60,758 nt of DNA. Source: Solobacterium sp. (lineage in GTDB: Bacteria; Bacillota_I; Bacilli_A; Erysipelotrichales; Erysipelotrichaceae). The first letter of the stretch is position 1. Every line of letters starts with the position of its first letter. The stretch lies in the NCBI GenBank assembly GCA_017469355.1, contig JAFUGM010000042.1, forward strand, positions 1 through 60,758. The letters run 5' to 3'. The notes beneath the pieces were generated by a model that made no database searches, was not told the origin of the DNA, and worked only from the letters and a program-made list of their open reading frames with translations. Both the position numbers and the translations under genes were made by a program. This document shows, piece by piece, positions 43,552 to 53,309 of this stretch.

Positions 43552-45210
43552 TTAAGACAATCGTCCTGCTTCCATATTCAGAATTTCATCCGCAATACGA
43601 ACCGTCGATTCCCGATGAGATACCAACACGACAGTACGTTCCTGAGAAGCCTCACTGAGCGCTTTCAGAATGATTGCCTCATTCAGGCTGTCAAGACTGC
43701 TGGTCGGTTCATCCAACAACATGAATTTCGCATCATGAAGGAATGCCCGGGCAAGCCCGATTCGCTGTTTTTCTCCCCCGGAAAGTGTACTGCCAAGCTC
43801 TCCCACCTGTGTGTCATAGCCATTTGGGAGTGCCTGAATAAACTCATGAATAGATGCCTTGCGGCATGCGGGCTCAATTTCTTCCTGTGTCGCGTCAAGT
43901 TTTGCGATTCTGAGATTCCCAGCAATGGTGTCCTTAAACAGCTGGGTGTCCTGCGTCATATAACTTTCCATGGTTCTTAGATCATTTGTATTGATGTGAC
44001 CGACGTCCTGGCCTGAGATGGAAACCGTTCCCTTTTCTGTTTTCCAGAAGCGCATCAACAGTTTCAACAGGGTGGATTTCCCGCATCCGCTCTTTCCAAC
44101 AATACCGATAATTCTGTTTTCAGGGAACGTGACATTGACATGATTCAGTACCATCTCTCCGCCATAGGAGAATGAGACATCCTTACATTCCGCTCCCGCA
44201 AACTGCAGCTCTGGCTGCCCCGTGATGTCTTCTACGACAGGCTCCTCATCAATGATGGAAAGAATCCGTGCTCCGGACGCAACCGTATTCTCCAGTGTTG
44301 TGCCAAGCGCCGCCAGGGCACTTACCGGCCCAAAGGAAGACATCAGTGCAACAAGAGAAATCAGAAACCCATCGAATCCAATCGCACCATTTTGATATAA
44401 CATCGCGCCAATCACCAACATCAATCCATCAAAGAAGAGAATCAATGTATTGGCTACCGCAAGGTTGGTTCCGGTGAGTGCGCTGAGCACACCCTGACGT
44501 TCTGATAACTCATTGGTTCGATTGACAATTTCCTTCTGACGGGCATCACCATAATTGTATTGAAGTGTTTCATCAATACCGCGAATACTTTCCAGCATAT
44601 GCGCTGCCAGTGCCCCGGATTGTTTACGGAGATCCTCTCCGAGTGTTCCGCTGCGATGCGAAATAATCATCGGCACAAGAACGCCTATCGTAAGATATGC
44701 GCACAAAGCCAACAATCCAAGACCGATATGATAACGCGCAATAAATACCGTCATAATCCCTTCCGAAATAATGGAGATACATATCGGAGAAATCGTATGC
44801 GCATAGAAGACTTCCATCAGTTCCACATCAGAAGTGATCAGAGAAATCAGATCACCTTTATCTCTTCCCTCAAGTTTTGCGGGGCATAGTCTCCGCAATG
44901 CCTGGAAGACACGATCACGAATAATCGCCAGTAATGTGAAAGCGATGTAATGATTTGTCCGTTGTTCCGCAAAGCGGAATATGGACCGAAACAGCGCACA
45001 GACGATCAACAGCGTCCATATGGTTTTCAAAGATAAAGAAACCGGAATATGGAGTCCATGAAGTACCGCGTAGCTGCCAAGGATGGGAATCAGTTCCGCC
45101 GCAAGGAAACCAAGCGTTCCCATGCATACAGCAAACACCATGAATCCGCTCAATGGTTTTACCAGTCCCAGCATCCGCAGTAAGGTATGTAATTTATTCT
45201 GCCGTTTCAT
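43552..45210 (-). CDS. ABC transporter half (CydC-like membrane-ATPase fusion)
   Basis: 552 residues from ATG 45208-45210, overlapping the upstream gene's TGA (ATGA). Six-helix exporter domain (~1-310), then the nucleotide-binding domain with Walker A GKSGCGKSTLL, signature LSGGEKQR and Walker B FMLLDEPTSSLDS. Paired with the adjacent half-transporter it forms a heterodimer like CydDC, which exports cysteine/glutathione; the overall pattern fits best, but peptide or drug export cannot be excluded. Cytoplasmic membrane. Confidence 0.88.
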   Translation of the reverse strand: MKRQNKLHTLLRMLGLVKPLSGFMVFAVCMGTLGFLAAELIPILGSYAVLHGLHIPVSLSLKTIWTLLIVCALFRSIFRFAEQRTNHYIAFTLLAIIRDRVFQALRRLCPAKLEGRDKGDLISLITSDVELMEVFYAHTISPICISIISEGIMTVFIARYHIGLGLLALCAYLTIGVLVPMIISHRSGTLGEDLRKQSGALAAHMLESIRGIDETLQYNYGDARQKEIVNRTNELSERQGVLSALTGTNLAVANTLILFFDGLMLVIGAMLYQNGAIGFDGFLISLVALMSSFGPVSALAALGTTLENTVASGARILSIIDEEPVVEDITGQPELQFAGAECKDVSFSYGGEMVLNHVNVTFPENRIIGIVGKSGCGKSTLLKLLMRFWKTEKGTVSISGQDVGHINTNDLRTMESYMTQDTQLFKDTIAGNLRIAKLDATQEEIEPACRKASIHEFIQALPNGYDTQVGELGSTLSGGEKQRIGLARAFLHDAKFMLLDEPTSSLDSLNEAIILKALSEASQERTVVLVSHRESTVRIADEILNMEAGRLS

Positions 45211-46949
45211 CTGGAACCACCTTCCTTTCCAAACTGTTCCAGCTCCTGCTGGGTATTCCATAAGGTCTCATAGGTCTTACAGGTTCTAAGCAGCTCCTCA
45301 TGGGTGCCATGACCTGCTATGGTTCCGTTTTCGATACAATAGATCGTCTTAGCGTCTTTTACGTTTGCCAGACGATGTGTAATCATCACTACGGTTTTCG
45401 TGGAAGAAAGTTCCTGAATCTTCTTCAGAATCAGTTCCTCACTTTCAATATCAATATTGGAAGTCGCCTCATCGAAGATATAAATCGGTGAGTCATGGAG
45501 TAATGCACGGGCCAGCGCAAGACGCTGACGCTGTCCACCTGAAAGATTCTCCGCGTTTTCCATGAGCTTTGTCTCCAACCCATTCTCACTGTTCAAAAAC
45601 CCAGCGAGACCACACTCTTCCAGCACCTCCCATAAGCGCTTATCCGAAGCGTTTGGATCTCCAATCAGAAGGTTGGATCGAACGGTGCCTTTAAAAAACA
45701 CACTTCCAAGTCCAACATAGGTTACCGTATCAAGAAGACTGCGTTCCGATACGGTGCTTAACGGAATTCCGCCAATCGATACCTCCCCTGTATTCGGTGA
45801 CAATCGGCCAATAATCAGGGAAGCGATGGTGGATTTACCACTTCCGCTTTCTCCGACAATCCCACTGAATCCGGCTTGCGGGAGTTCGAGAGTCACATCA
45901 TGAAGGACCTCCCTCTCTTCGTTGTAAGAGAAATTCACATGTGCAAGGCAGATCGTTCCCCCTTCATGATTCAATACTGCTGTACGAGGCTCTGGAGAAG
46001 GTTCATTCAGAAAACGGAAGATCTTATCACTTGCGGCCATACCGTTCATCGCCACATGGAAATAACTTCCCAGTTTCCGCATTGGGAGGAAGAACTCTGC
46101 CGATAACAGAATCATGAAGATGACAGAAAAGAGGCTGATGGTGCCCTTATTGAAAGCACGTGTCGCAAGCAGAATGCCAAGAGCCGCACCGCCATATGCC
46201 ACAAAATCCATAATGATAATAGAGTTTAGCTGCATCGTCAGAACTTTCATGGTGATTCTGCGAAAATGTTCGGACTCCCGATTCATTTCCTCATTCTTAT
46301 ACGCATCCGCCTGATAGATTTTCAGGGTTGTCATTCCCTGCAGATTCTCCAGAAAGGTACTGCCAAGCTGTGCATACTGGTCCCAATATTTTGAAAGCAG
46401 CTTCTTCGCGATTTTCTGCACCATCATGATGGCTCCGGGAATTAACGGAACACATATCAGTAATACTGTTCCAACACTCCAGCTCCCCGCAATGCCAAAC
46501 AGGAAGAACAGTGTAATCGGCGCAATAAATGCATAGAAAAACTGCGGCACATACTGCCCGAAATAGGATTCCAGCTGCTCAACGCCTTCCACGGATTCCT
46601 GTACAAGCTCCGCACTTGTCACATGATCACGATACGTCACTCCAAGATTCAGCAGTTTGCGATAAATCTCTTCGCGCATTACCCGCTTGATCGTTCTGGA
46701 GGCCATATAGCTCATATGGGTTGCGGTTTTCACTGCCACATAGCGCACAACTACCGTCACCGCCATACCAAGCAGCGCCTTAATTACATCCGCCATTCCC
46801 CAGTTTCTATCCCAAAGATGCAGGAGTGTCAAAGCCACAAGCGCTGTCATACATGCGTTCATTGCCAGTTCCAGCCACTGCATCAGAATGTTGCCAATGA
46901 TATAGCGGCGGCTTTCCGGACACATCTGCATTAATCGCTTATCAAACAT
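45207..46949 (-). CDS. ABC transporter half (CydD-like membrane-ATPase fusion)
   Basis: 580 residues. Exporter membrane domain, then Walker A GESGSGKSTIAS, signature LSGGQRQRLALA, Walker B IYIFDEATSNID and H-loop MITHRLANV: a fully conserved ATPase. Four-bp overlap with the partner gene shows co-translation of a heterodimer. CydD-type assignment is from overall similarity; no cytochrome bd genes are present here. Cytoplasmic membrane exporter. Confidence 0.88.
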   Translation of the reverse strand: MFDKRLMQMCPESRRYIIGNILMQWLELAMNACMTALVALTLLHLWDRNWGMADVIKALLGMAVTVVVRYVAVKTATHMSYMASRTIKRVMREEIYRKLLNLGVTYRDHVTSAELVQESVEGVEQLESYFGQYVPQFFYAFIAPITLFFLFGIAGSWSVGTVLLICVPLIPGAIMMVQKIAKKLLSKYWDQYAQLGSTFLENLQGMTTLKIYQADAYKNEEMNRESEHFRRITMKVLTMQLNSIIIMDFVAYGGAALGILLATRAFNKGTISLFSVIFMILLSAEFFLPMRKLGSYFHVAMNGMAASDKIFRFLNEPSPEPRTAVLNHEGGTICLAHVNFSYNEEREVLHDVTLELPQAGFSGIVGESGSGKSTIASLIIGRLSPNTGEVSIGGIPLSTVSERSLLDTVTYVGLGSVFFKGTVRSNLLIGDPNASDKRLWEVLEECGLAGFLNSENGLETKLMENAENLSGGQRQRLALARALLHDSPIYIFDEATSNIDIESEELILKKIQELSSTKTVVMITHRLANVKDAKTIYCIENGTIAGHGTHEELLRTCKTYETLWNTQQELEQFGKEGGSR

Positions 46950-46987
46950 TGTTTCACCTTCTTTATGTCTTCATGCATTCTACCATC

Positions 46988-47008
46988 GAAAAAGCAGTCT
47001 GCGACTGC
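46988..47008 (-). terminator. Terminator of membrane protein gene
   Basis: GCAGTC/GACTGC arms (46994-46999 and 47003-47008) with a 3-nt loop and a minus-strand T5 run, 32 bp after the stop codon at 47040. It separates this unit from the ABC operon. Confidence 0.75.
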
Positions 47009-47039
47009 CGTTTCCAATATATAAGGTGCAGGTTCTGTG

Positions 47040-47534
47040 CTAAAGCAGTGTACAGATCCATGCGCAGATTATACAGAAAATCGGAATCATAATGCATTGA
47101 CGAATCTGTTCCTTCCGATTGAATCCAAAAACCTGCCATCCTTTACAGCCTTTCGTCTCAGGCAGGTAATGTTGGAAGAACTGTGTCTTAGTGAGAAGAA
47201 AATAATCAAGGCCGATGATGTCAAACAGCTTGATGGAAACTCCCAGAATGAGATAGCGGGCAAGAAACTGTCCAAATGTAAACCCATTTAAGATTCCATC
47301 TCTTCCCGCAAACACATAGATTCCGATAAACCCAATACACCAGATCACAAGAAAGATCATTCCGGCAATACGCTTTGGGCTGAGAGGAAGATGGTCAAGG
47401 CGAGGCGAAAGTGCTTCTCTTACATCGTTCGGAAAGTTATCTGCCAGGCCCTTGTATGGAAGCGTTACCGTCACGACCCAGATACCAATAAACATCCATA
47501 TGCATTGCACTACAGATAACAAGGCTGTTGTCAT
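47040..47534 (-). CDS. Integral membrane protein, unknown
   Basis: 164 residues with four hydrophobic segments (about 5-25, 55-77, 85-105, 140-162). The sequence TLPYKGLADNFPNDVREAL lies outside the helices. No family recognised. It overlaps the upstream hydrolase-like gene by 4 bp, so the two are made together and probably work together, for example membrane uptake or sensing of the hydrolase substrate. Confidence 0.8.
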   Translation of the reverse strand: MTTALLSVVQCIWMFIGIWVVTVTLPYKGLADNFPNDVREALSPRLDHLPLSPKRIAGMIFLVIWCIGFIGIYVFAGRDGILNGFTFGQFLARYLILGVSIKLFDIIGLDYFLLTKTQFFQHYLPETKGCKGWQVFGFNRKEQIRQCIMIPIFCIICAWICTLL

Positions 47535-48244
47535 ACCAAATCCCCTTTCATACGGCGTTTCGCTTCTTCTGACAGTTCTTCCCGATCACCGAAGTACCAC
47601 CAGTCACAGTAATCATCTCCTCTGGCTACGGTATGGGTGCGGATCAGAACTCCATGCATGGCTTTAGCGATGCGGTAATCCTGTGCGCAGATAACCGGAA
47701 GAAACGCTTCATATCCATGAGCGTTGCAGAAATCCACATTGGGACACATGTGGGTATGAATTGCGAAGCCCTGGGGATGCTGTTCAGGATTCAGCTCTAC
47801 CCGCCAGGTATTCCCCCACTCTCCTCGTTCTACGTGGAAATCAATGGTTTTCTTATATCTGGCATACATGCGCTCTGCCATCGGTTTCATCAATGGATGA
47901 TTCCACCCAAGAATCTTCCCTGTCTTCTCTGCCGGCTTAACCATCACCTCATATGCATAACTTTCAAATTCTTCAACTCCAACCCGGTGATCACAGGCCT
48001 CATATACCGCAAAAAACGCCATCATGAAATCCAGGTCCTTATACTGCATGTTTTTCTTCCCGCCGATATCCGGAGTCTCCTTGCGGAAACCCTCATATTG
48101 AAACTGTGCCTTCCGCATGATGGACTCCGTTTCGTCTGGAAACCTCTGCTCCACCATCTTTCGCAGCGCTTTTTCATACGATTTGGGAATTGTAAGAGAG
48201 GTATCCTTCTGAAAGAAGCGTTTCAATTGTTGGCTGATCTTCAT
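47531..48244 (-). CDS. L-2-amino-thiazoline-4-carboxylate hydrolase-like protein
   Basis: 237 residues from ATG 48242-48244 (GAGGAG upstream). The C-terminal part has CPNVDFCNAHGYEAFLPVIC and RTHTVARGDDYCDWWYFGD, the conserved Cys/Asp-rich core of the ATC hydrolase family, which opens the thiazoline ring in cysteine formation in Pseudomonas. Firmicute members are usually of unknown substrate. Cytosolic. Co-translated with a small membrane protein. The assignment is to the family, not the reaction. Confidence 0.75.
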   Translation of the reverse strand: MKISQQLKRFFQKDTSLTIPKSYEKALRKMVEQRFPDETESIMRKAQFQYEGFRKETPDIGGKKNMQYKDLDFMMAFFAVYEACDHRVGVEEFESYAYEVMVKPAEKTGKILGWNHPLMKPMAERMYARYKKTIDFHVERGEWGNTWRVELNPEQHPQGFAIHTHMCPNVDFCNAHGYEAFLPVICAQDYRIAKAMHGVLIRTHTVARGDDYCDWWYFGDREELSEEAKRRMKGDLV

Positions 48245-48408
48245 GTTTACTCCTCGTTTTATAAAGAGTGAAGATACTGAACATAACAACTGAATTCGCG
48301 GGATGGCTTCTGTGGATGATCGTACTGCTGCGGTTGTTTCAGTTAATCTTCACTAACTGTATGTGTTAAGTATAGCCTTCCATCATTTCAGTTTCAAAGA
48401 TGGAAGTA

Positions 48409-51225
48409 CTATCTAATCAGACCTTCCAATGTGGCGAACAGGGAGTCCGGTTCGACCGGTTTACTGAGGTGCGCATTGAGCCCTGCCTGCATACTTCTTT
48501 GAACATCTTCATCAAACGCATTCGCGGTCAGTGCGATAATCGGAATATCTTTGGCATCGCTGCGATCCATTGCCCGAATCGTTCGTGTAGCCTCAAGGCC
48601 ATCCATTTCCGGCATTCGCATATCCATCAAAATCGCGTCATAGTATCCAGGGTCATGTGACGCAAACAGTTCCACCGCAATCCGTCCATTCTCTGCCCGC
48701 TCTGCCGACATCTCCCGCATGGATAACAACATGATGATGATCTCCGCATTGATATCCACATCTTCCGCAAGCAGAATCCTCCGTCCATTCAGGTCAGCGG
48801 TATGCCTGATATTGCGCATGTTTTTCTGATTAAAGGCTTCCCGGAATTCGTCCATGACCGTTCCCGCAAACAGCGGTTTTGCGACGAACGAGTCAACGCC
48901 AGCTTCTCTGGCTTCGATTTCGATCTCTTCCCAGCTGTAAGAAGTAAGAATAATCACTGGTGTTTCTTCACCGACCGCCTCTCGAATTCTGCGGGTCGTT
49001 TCCACCCCATCCATCTCCGGCATCTTCCAGTCCACAAGAATCAGATTATATGGCTCTCTTCGCGCATGACGAACCTTGACCATATCCAGTCCTTCTTCTC
49101 CAGAGAGTGCCTTTTCACAACTGATACCAACCTGCCCAAGTACCATCTGGGCATGTTCACAGGCAATCGGATCATCATCAATCACAAGAACACACATCTC
49201 ATCCGAGTGTAGCACTTCCTCTGTTTCATCACTCTTCCGATCGGAGTCCAGTAAGGTTAGTGTTACGGTAAATACCGAACCAACTCCCTTCTCACTTTCC
49301 ACTTCAATATTGCCATTCATGAGTTCGACAATACTCTTTGTGATCGGCATACCTAAGCCTGTACTTCCATACTTGCTTGTGGAAGAAGAATCTTCCTGAG
49401 AGAAGGCATCAAACAGGTTGGGCAGGTATTCCTTACTCATACCGATTCCGGTATCACGGAATGTCATGCACAGTGTAGCTTTCCCGTTAAATCTGGCAAG
49501 AGACTCTACCGTAAGCACAACCGAGCCTCCTTCTGGAGTGAACTTCACCGCATTGCCCAGAATGTTAATCATTACCTGACGGAGCTTCATGTCATCGCCA
49601 ATGTAATAATCTCTCACATCGCCAATGATCCGGCACTCATAGTTCAAACCCTTATCATTACACTGGCCATTAATGATGGTATTTACCTGTGCCAGCATTC
49701 TGGCAAAGGAAAACTCCTCACTCTTGATCACCATACGCCCGGATTCAATCCGACTCATATCCAGAATGTCATTGATAATACTGAGGAGATGATGCGCAGA
49801 GCTGTCAATCTTTTCCAGATGTTCACGCGTGCTCTCAGAGATATCGGGATCGGATAATGCGATATTATCCAGTCCGATAATCGCATTCATCGGTGTACGT
49901 ATTTCATGGCTCATATTGGACAGGAAGGAAGTTTTGGCACGGTTGGCTTCTTCTGCCGCCGCAAGCGCATTACGCAGCGCTTCCGCCTGGGCAACCGATT
50001 TTCTGGTCTCCGCATCCACTTCTTCAAATCCAAGTCCCACCGCATGAACGATATGATCATCACGATCTTCCGGATGACGAACTCCGGCAACTCTTACCCG
50101 TTCATACAGTTCAATTCCGTTTCTCTCTACGGTATAAAGGAATGAAATAACCCGATCATTTTTCAATCCTTCCTTGATTGCGTCCGGGCTCATAAACTCC
50201 AGGAATGCTTCCCGATATTGACTGGTAACTGCTTCTTCTGCATATCTGGTCAGTTCTGACCAGTAAGAAAACTCCTGCCCAGGCTGAAGTCCATTATCAA
50301 TTCCGGCAATTGCCTGGTAACAGATTCCCTCATTCTTATCGAGATCAATATAGTACAGGCTTCGATAATCCGAGCCCAGTGCGGTAATCATACTGTTTGC
50401 GCGGGTTTGAAGACTTCCCACATACGATTGCACATCCGTCTTCATCCGATGAATTGTTTCGCCAAGATCTTCGATGGTCTCTCTCGAGCCAGCCTCTTCC
50501 AGTGCAGCAGAAGAACCGGAAAACTCACTGGTCAATGCCTTCAGGTCGGACGTCAGCGCATCCAGCTCATCGTTCATTTCCCGGAATTCTTTTCGTACCT
50601 GTCCCGTTATCGTTGCGGCAATCAATGCGCCAATGATCACAGAGATTAAACTGCTGAGAAGAATGGTATTACTGCGTTTGGAAATCTCATTTTCATACCA
50701 TTCAGCACTGAAGTCCGTTCCAATCACTCCCGCAACTTCCCCATTGGAGTCAAATACCGGTGAATATGCACTGTAAAAGGAACCATAATCATCTGTATAT
50801 GGCGTTGCGTCTACGCCAGGAATTCCCTGTCCCGCACGCTGAAGGGCTTCTGTATTAAACAGGACTTCACCATATTCTGAAGCATATGCGTCTGCCGGAT
50901 CGAGAACCATATAGAACGTACCGTCCTCTGCCTGACGTGCCGCATAAATAAAACGAACATTGGTATTCAGCTGAAAGGTATGAAGTGTATTGTACATTTC
51001 CTGATATTCCGCTGTATCTTTATCTTCTTCATTCAGCCGCTTCAGTACATCACCGTCAATCATATCTGCCGCTATGGTAGAGATATCCTGAATATGTTCA
51101 TCGATCAGCAGTTTTAAAGAAGTCTTGGACTGCCCAAGAAGAATTCCGCCAAGAAGAATATTGGCCAACAGCAGAACTGCCGAAATAATTACGGTCAGTT
51201 TGATTGTGTAGTTCATTCGTTTCAT
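48409..51225 (-). CDS. Hybrid sensor histidine kinase with two receiver domains
   Basis: 938 residues from ATG 51223-51225 (GGAGGG ~11 nt upstream; the ORF extends further without a site). Membrane helix 1 (~7-30), extracellular sensor of Cache type (~30-190; IRFIYAARQAEDGTFYMVLD, GVIGTDFSAEWYENE), helix 2, linker, HisKA (FLSNMSHEIRTPMNAIIGL, phospho-acceptor His), HATPase (NAVKFTPEGGSVVL, DTGIGMSKEYLP), REC1 (VLVIDDDP, VDWKMPEMDG) and REC2 (ILLAEDVDIN, LMDMRMPEMDG). All phosphotransfer residues are present. No HPt domain or separate regulator lies in the window. Signal unknown. Confidence 0.92.
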   Translation of the reverse strand: MKRMNYTIKLTVIISAVLLLANILLGGILLGQSKTSLKLLIDEHIQDISTIAADMIDGDVLKRLNEEDKDTAEYQEMYNTLHTFQLNTNVRFIYAARQAEDGTFYMVLDPADAYASEYGEVLFNTEALQRAGQGIPGVDATPYTDDYGSFYSAYSPVFDSNGEVAGVIGTDFSAEWYENEISKRSNTILLSSLISVIIGALIAATITGQVRKEFREMNDELDALTSDLKALTSEFSGSSAALEEAGSRETIEDLGETIHRMKTDVQSYVGSLQTRANSMITALGSDYRSLYYIDLDKNEGICYQAIAGIDNGLQPGQEFSYWSELTRYAEEAVTSQYREAFLEFMSPDAIKEGLKNDRVISFLYTVERNGIELYERVRVAGVRHPEDRDDHIVHAVGLGFEEVDAETRKSVAQAEALRNALAAAEEANRAKTSFLSNMSHEIRTPMNAIIGLDNIALSDPDISESTREHLEKIDSSAHHLLSIINDILDMSRIESGRMVIKSEEFSFARMLAQVNTIINGQCNDKGLNYECRIIGDVRDYYIGDDMKLRQVMINILGNAVKFTPEGGSVVLTVESLARFNGKATLCMTFRDTGIGMSKEYLPNLFDAFSQEDSSSTSKYGSTGLGMPITKSIVELMNGNIEVESEKGVGSVFTVTLTLLDSDRKSDETEEVLHSDEMCVLVIDDDPIACEHAQMVLGQVGISCEKALSGEEGLDMVKVRHARREPYNLILVDWKMPEMDGVETTRRIREAVGEETPVIILTSYSWEEIEIEAREAGVDSFVAKPLFAGTVMDEFREAFNQKNMRNIRHTADLNGRRILLAEDVDINAEIIIMLLSMREMSAERAENGRIAVELFASHDPGYYDAILMDMRMPEMDGLEATRTIRAMDRSDAKDIPIIALTANAFDEDVQRSMQAGLNAHLSKPVEPDSLFATLEGLIR

Positions 51226-51478
51226 CGCTCTGATTCCCTCCACTAAATGAGGTAATTCATACCCGGTTTTGTTGTATGTATGAATTATAGCGGAAATAGG
51301 ATCTATTTTACGATGTGACTGTGCCGAACAGATTCTGTCATCCCATCGATAAGCGATGAGGACCAATTCTTTAACTCTCATAACAAAATCGCTATATATG
51401 CACAATCATGCATGTCATAGAAAGTCTTAATTCCTGATTCCCATAATTTGATTAACAAAATGATTTAAGGAGAGTGAA

Positions 51479-52252
51479 ATGAGAATCAGAGAAGTTGAAT
51501 TCGGTAACGTTGACGTTACCAAACTGACACCCGAAGATGTACAGCGCTTTATTCAGCAGGCAGCAGCACAGCTGATGGCATTACCAGGAAATCAGGCGGA
51601 ATATGACATTCCATCCCTGACCCTGAACCCGGAAAGCCCGCTCAACGGCAAAAAGATTATTTATCTGGGCAGTTCTGTCACATTAGGACAAGCAGCGTTA
51701 AACACTTCATTTGTAGAAGTACTGAATGCGCAGGATGGCGTCGAGTATCTCAAAGAAGCAGTCAATGGTACATCCATGGTTGACCGTGACGGCATGGGAC
51801 TTTCTTACATCAAGAGAATCAAGACAATTGATCCTTCTTATCCTGCGGATGCATTTGTTTGCCAGCTTTCGACAAATGACGCTACTCAGAACTTCCCGTT
51901 AGGTGAGCTCAGTGCTTCCAAGGATCCTGAAACATTCGATACACTGACAATCATCGGCGCAATGGAATACTTAATTGACTATGCGCAGAAGACATGGAAC
52001 TGCCCGATCATCTTCTATACCGGCACAAAGTTCCTGCATCCGTTATATGGACAGATGGTTGATGCACTGTATGAAATTCAGAAGAAGTGGGGCATCGAGA
52101 TTATCGACCTGTGGAACGATGAAGAGATGAATGCGGAAACAGATGAAAACTATGATCTGTATATGAATGATCCGATCCATCCGACCAAGGCAGGTTATGT
52201 AAAATGGTGGACACCAAAAATCAGAGCAGGTCTCATTGAAATCCTGAAGTAA
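51479..52252 (+). CDS. SGNH/GDSL-type hydrolase
   Basis: 257 residues; AAGGAGAG six bases before the ATG. Block I reads YLGSSVTLGQAA (Ser nucleophile, GSS for GDS), block III LSTNDAT (Asn), block V NDPIHPTKAGY (Asp and His): the SGNH set is complete. No signal peptide, so probably a cytosolic esterase or acyl hydrolase; an ~50-residue N-terminal extension precedes the catalytic domain. Terminator follows. It is upstream of, but separated from, the malonate-type operon by the convergent LysR gene; a functional link is possible but unproven. Confidence 0.85.
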   Translation: MRIREVEFGNVDVTKLTPEDVQRFIQQAAAQLMALPGNQAEYDIPSLTLNPESPLNGKKIIYLGSSVTLGQAALNTSFVEVLNAQDGVEYLKEAVNGTSMVDRDGMGLSYIKRIKTIDPSYPADAFVCQLSTNDATQNFPLGELSASKDPETFDTLTIIGAMEYLIDYAQKTWNCPIIFYTGTKFLHPLYGQMVDALYEIQKKWGIEIIDLWNDEEMNAETDENYDLYMNDPIHPTKAGYVKWWTPKIRAGLIEILK

Positions 52253-52264
52253 TCCGTCAGTAAG

Positions 52265-52296
52265 AATTGGAATTCTATACGAGTTCCAATTTTTTT
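52265..52296. terminator. Bidirectional terminator between SGNH hydrolase and LysR genes
   Basis: AATTGGAA (52265-52272)/TTCCAATT (52284-52291) with an 11-nt loop, followed by T7 on the plus strand. Lies between two convergent genes. Confidence 0.8.
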
Positions 52297-53199
52297 CTAT
52301 TCTCTGTTTTTTCCCGATGCGTAATCAAGAAAATGATCCACAATAAAATTTCTCAGATCTAATGCGGCTTGATTCATATATGACTCATCCTTCCATGCCA
52401 GACAGATATGTCTGATACATTCAGGCTTTTTAATTGGCACAAGCTTAACGTGTGATCCCTTTACTTCTGACCAGGTGATCTCAGGAACAAAGGCAATGCC
52501 TAATCCTCCCTTGATAAAAGATCTGACAGACTGAGGGCTGTCACTTTCCAGAACGATATTCGGGGTGAAACCGGCAATCTGGCAATACGCGTCCGTTATC
52601 GTGCGCAGACTGGTACGAGGCCCTAACGAAATGAATCCATCTTCGTTAAAATCTGACAGATTGACGGATTTCTGGCTGGCATATGGATGCGTCTCCGGAA
52701 GTGCCAGGCACAGGTTCTCGCTTAATAATGTACAGGTACGATCATTCTCAATCGGTATGATCGTTGAGAAAATTGAAATATCCGTGTTCTGCGGCAATGC
52801 TTTTTCTTCGTCCGGATGATTCTGATGAATCTCAATGCGCACATCGGGATAACGATCTTTAAAATCCGCCAATAACTCAGGCAGGAAAGAGGATGCGGCA
52901 TACAACGACACTGATACGGTCTTAATCTGTCGGCCCGTTTCAACTTTCAGTTCATTTTCCATGGTCTCAAGTTCGTGAAGAATACGATCCGCATGGTACT
53001 TCACAATCCTTCCATATCTATTCAACGTGATATTGCGGCCCACACGATCAAACAGTTTTACACCAAGATAAGTCTCCAGATTACTGATGGAACGGCTTAA
53101 CGCCGGCTGGACAAGATGGAGTTCTTCAGATGCTTTGGTAATGTTTTCATACTCTGCTGTTTTCTGAAAATACATCAATTCTTTCGTGGATAATAACAT
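52297..53199 (-). CDS. LysR-family regulator of the malonate operon
   Basis: 300 residues. LysR winged helix MLLSTKELMYFQKTAEYENI followed by LVQPALSRSISNLETYLGVKLFDR, then the periplasmic-binding-protein-like effector domain. It is divergent from the malonate transferase gene across 110 bp that contain a perfect 16-bp palindrome; this is the classical arrangement in which a LysR protein activates the divergent operon, probably on binding malonate or an acyl-CoA-related ligand. Ligand is inferred. Confidence 0.9.
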   Translation of the reverse strand: MLLSTKELMYFQKTAEYENITKASEELHLVQPALSRSISNLETYLGVKLFDRVGRNITLNRYGRIVKYHADRILHELETMENELKVETGRQIKTVSVSLYAASSFLPELLADFKDRYPDVRIEIHQNHPDEEKALPQNTDISIFSTIIPIENDRTCTLLSENLCLALPETHPYASQKSVNLSDFNEDGFISLGPRTSLRTITDAYCQIAGFTPNIVLESDSPQSVRSFIKGGLGIAFVPEITWSEVKGSHVKLVPIKKPECIRHICLAWKDESYMNQAALDLRNFIVDHFLDYASGKNRE

Positions 53200-53211
53200 T
53201 CCATTCTCCTA

Positions 53212-53227
53212 ATAACAAATTTGTTAT
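53212..53227. promoter_or_regulatory. 16-bp palindrome, likely LysR binding site
   Basis: ATAACAAATTTGTTAT is a perfect palindrome, 13 bp upstream of the LysR start and 83 bp upstream of the transferase gene. It fits the T-N11-A dyad of LysR recognition sites. Confidence 0.6.
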
Positions 53228-53309
53228 GTTTCTATATTTAAATATGCATTTCATGCTATTAAAAGTCAATGCTAAATTGTAGACAGAAACGATAGATCAG
53301 GAGATTTAT

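Noticed and set aside
48378-48404. Hairpin after the sensor kinase gene as a terminator
   Set aside because: CTTCCAT/ATGGAAG arms are present but no T run follows; too weak to list.
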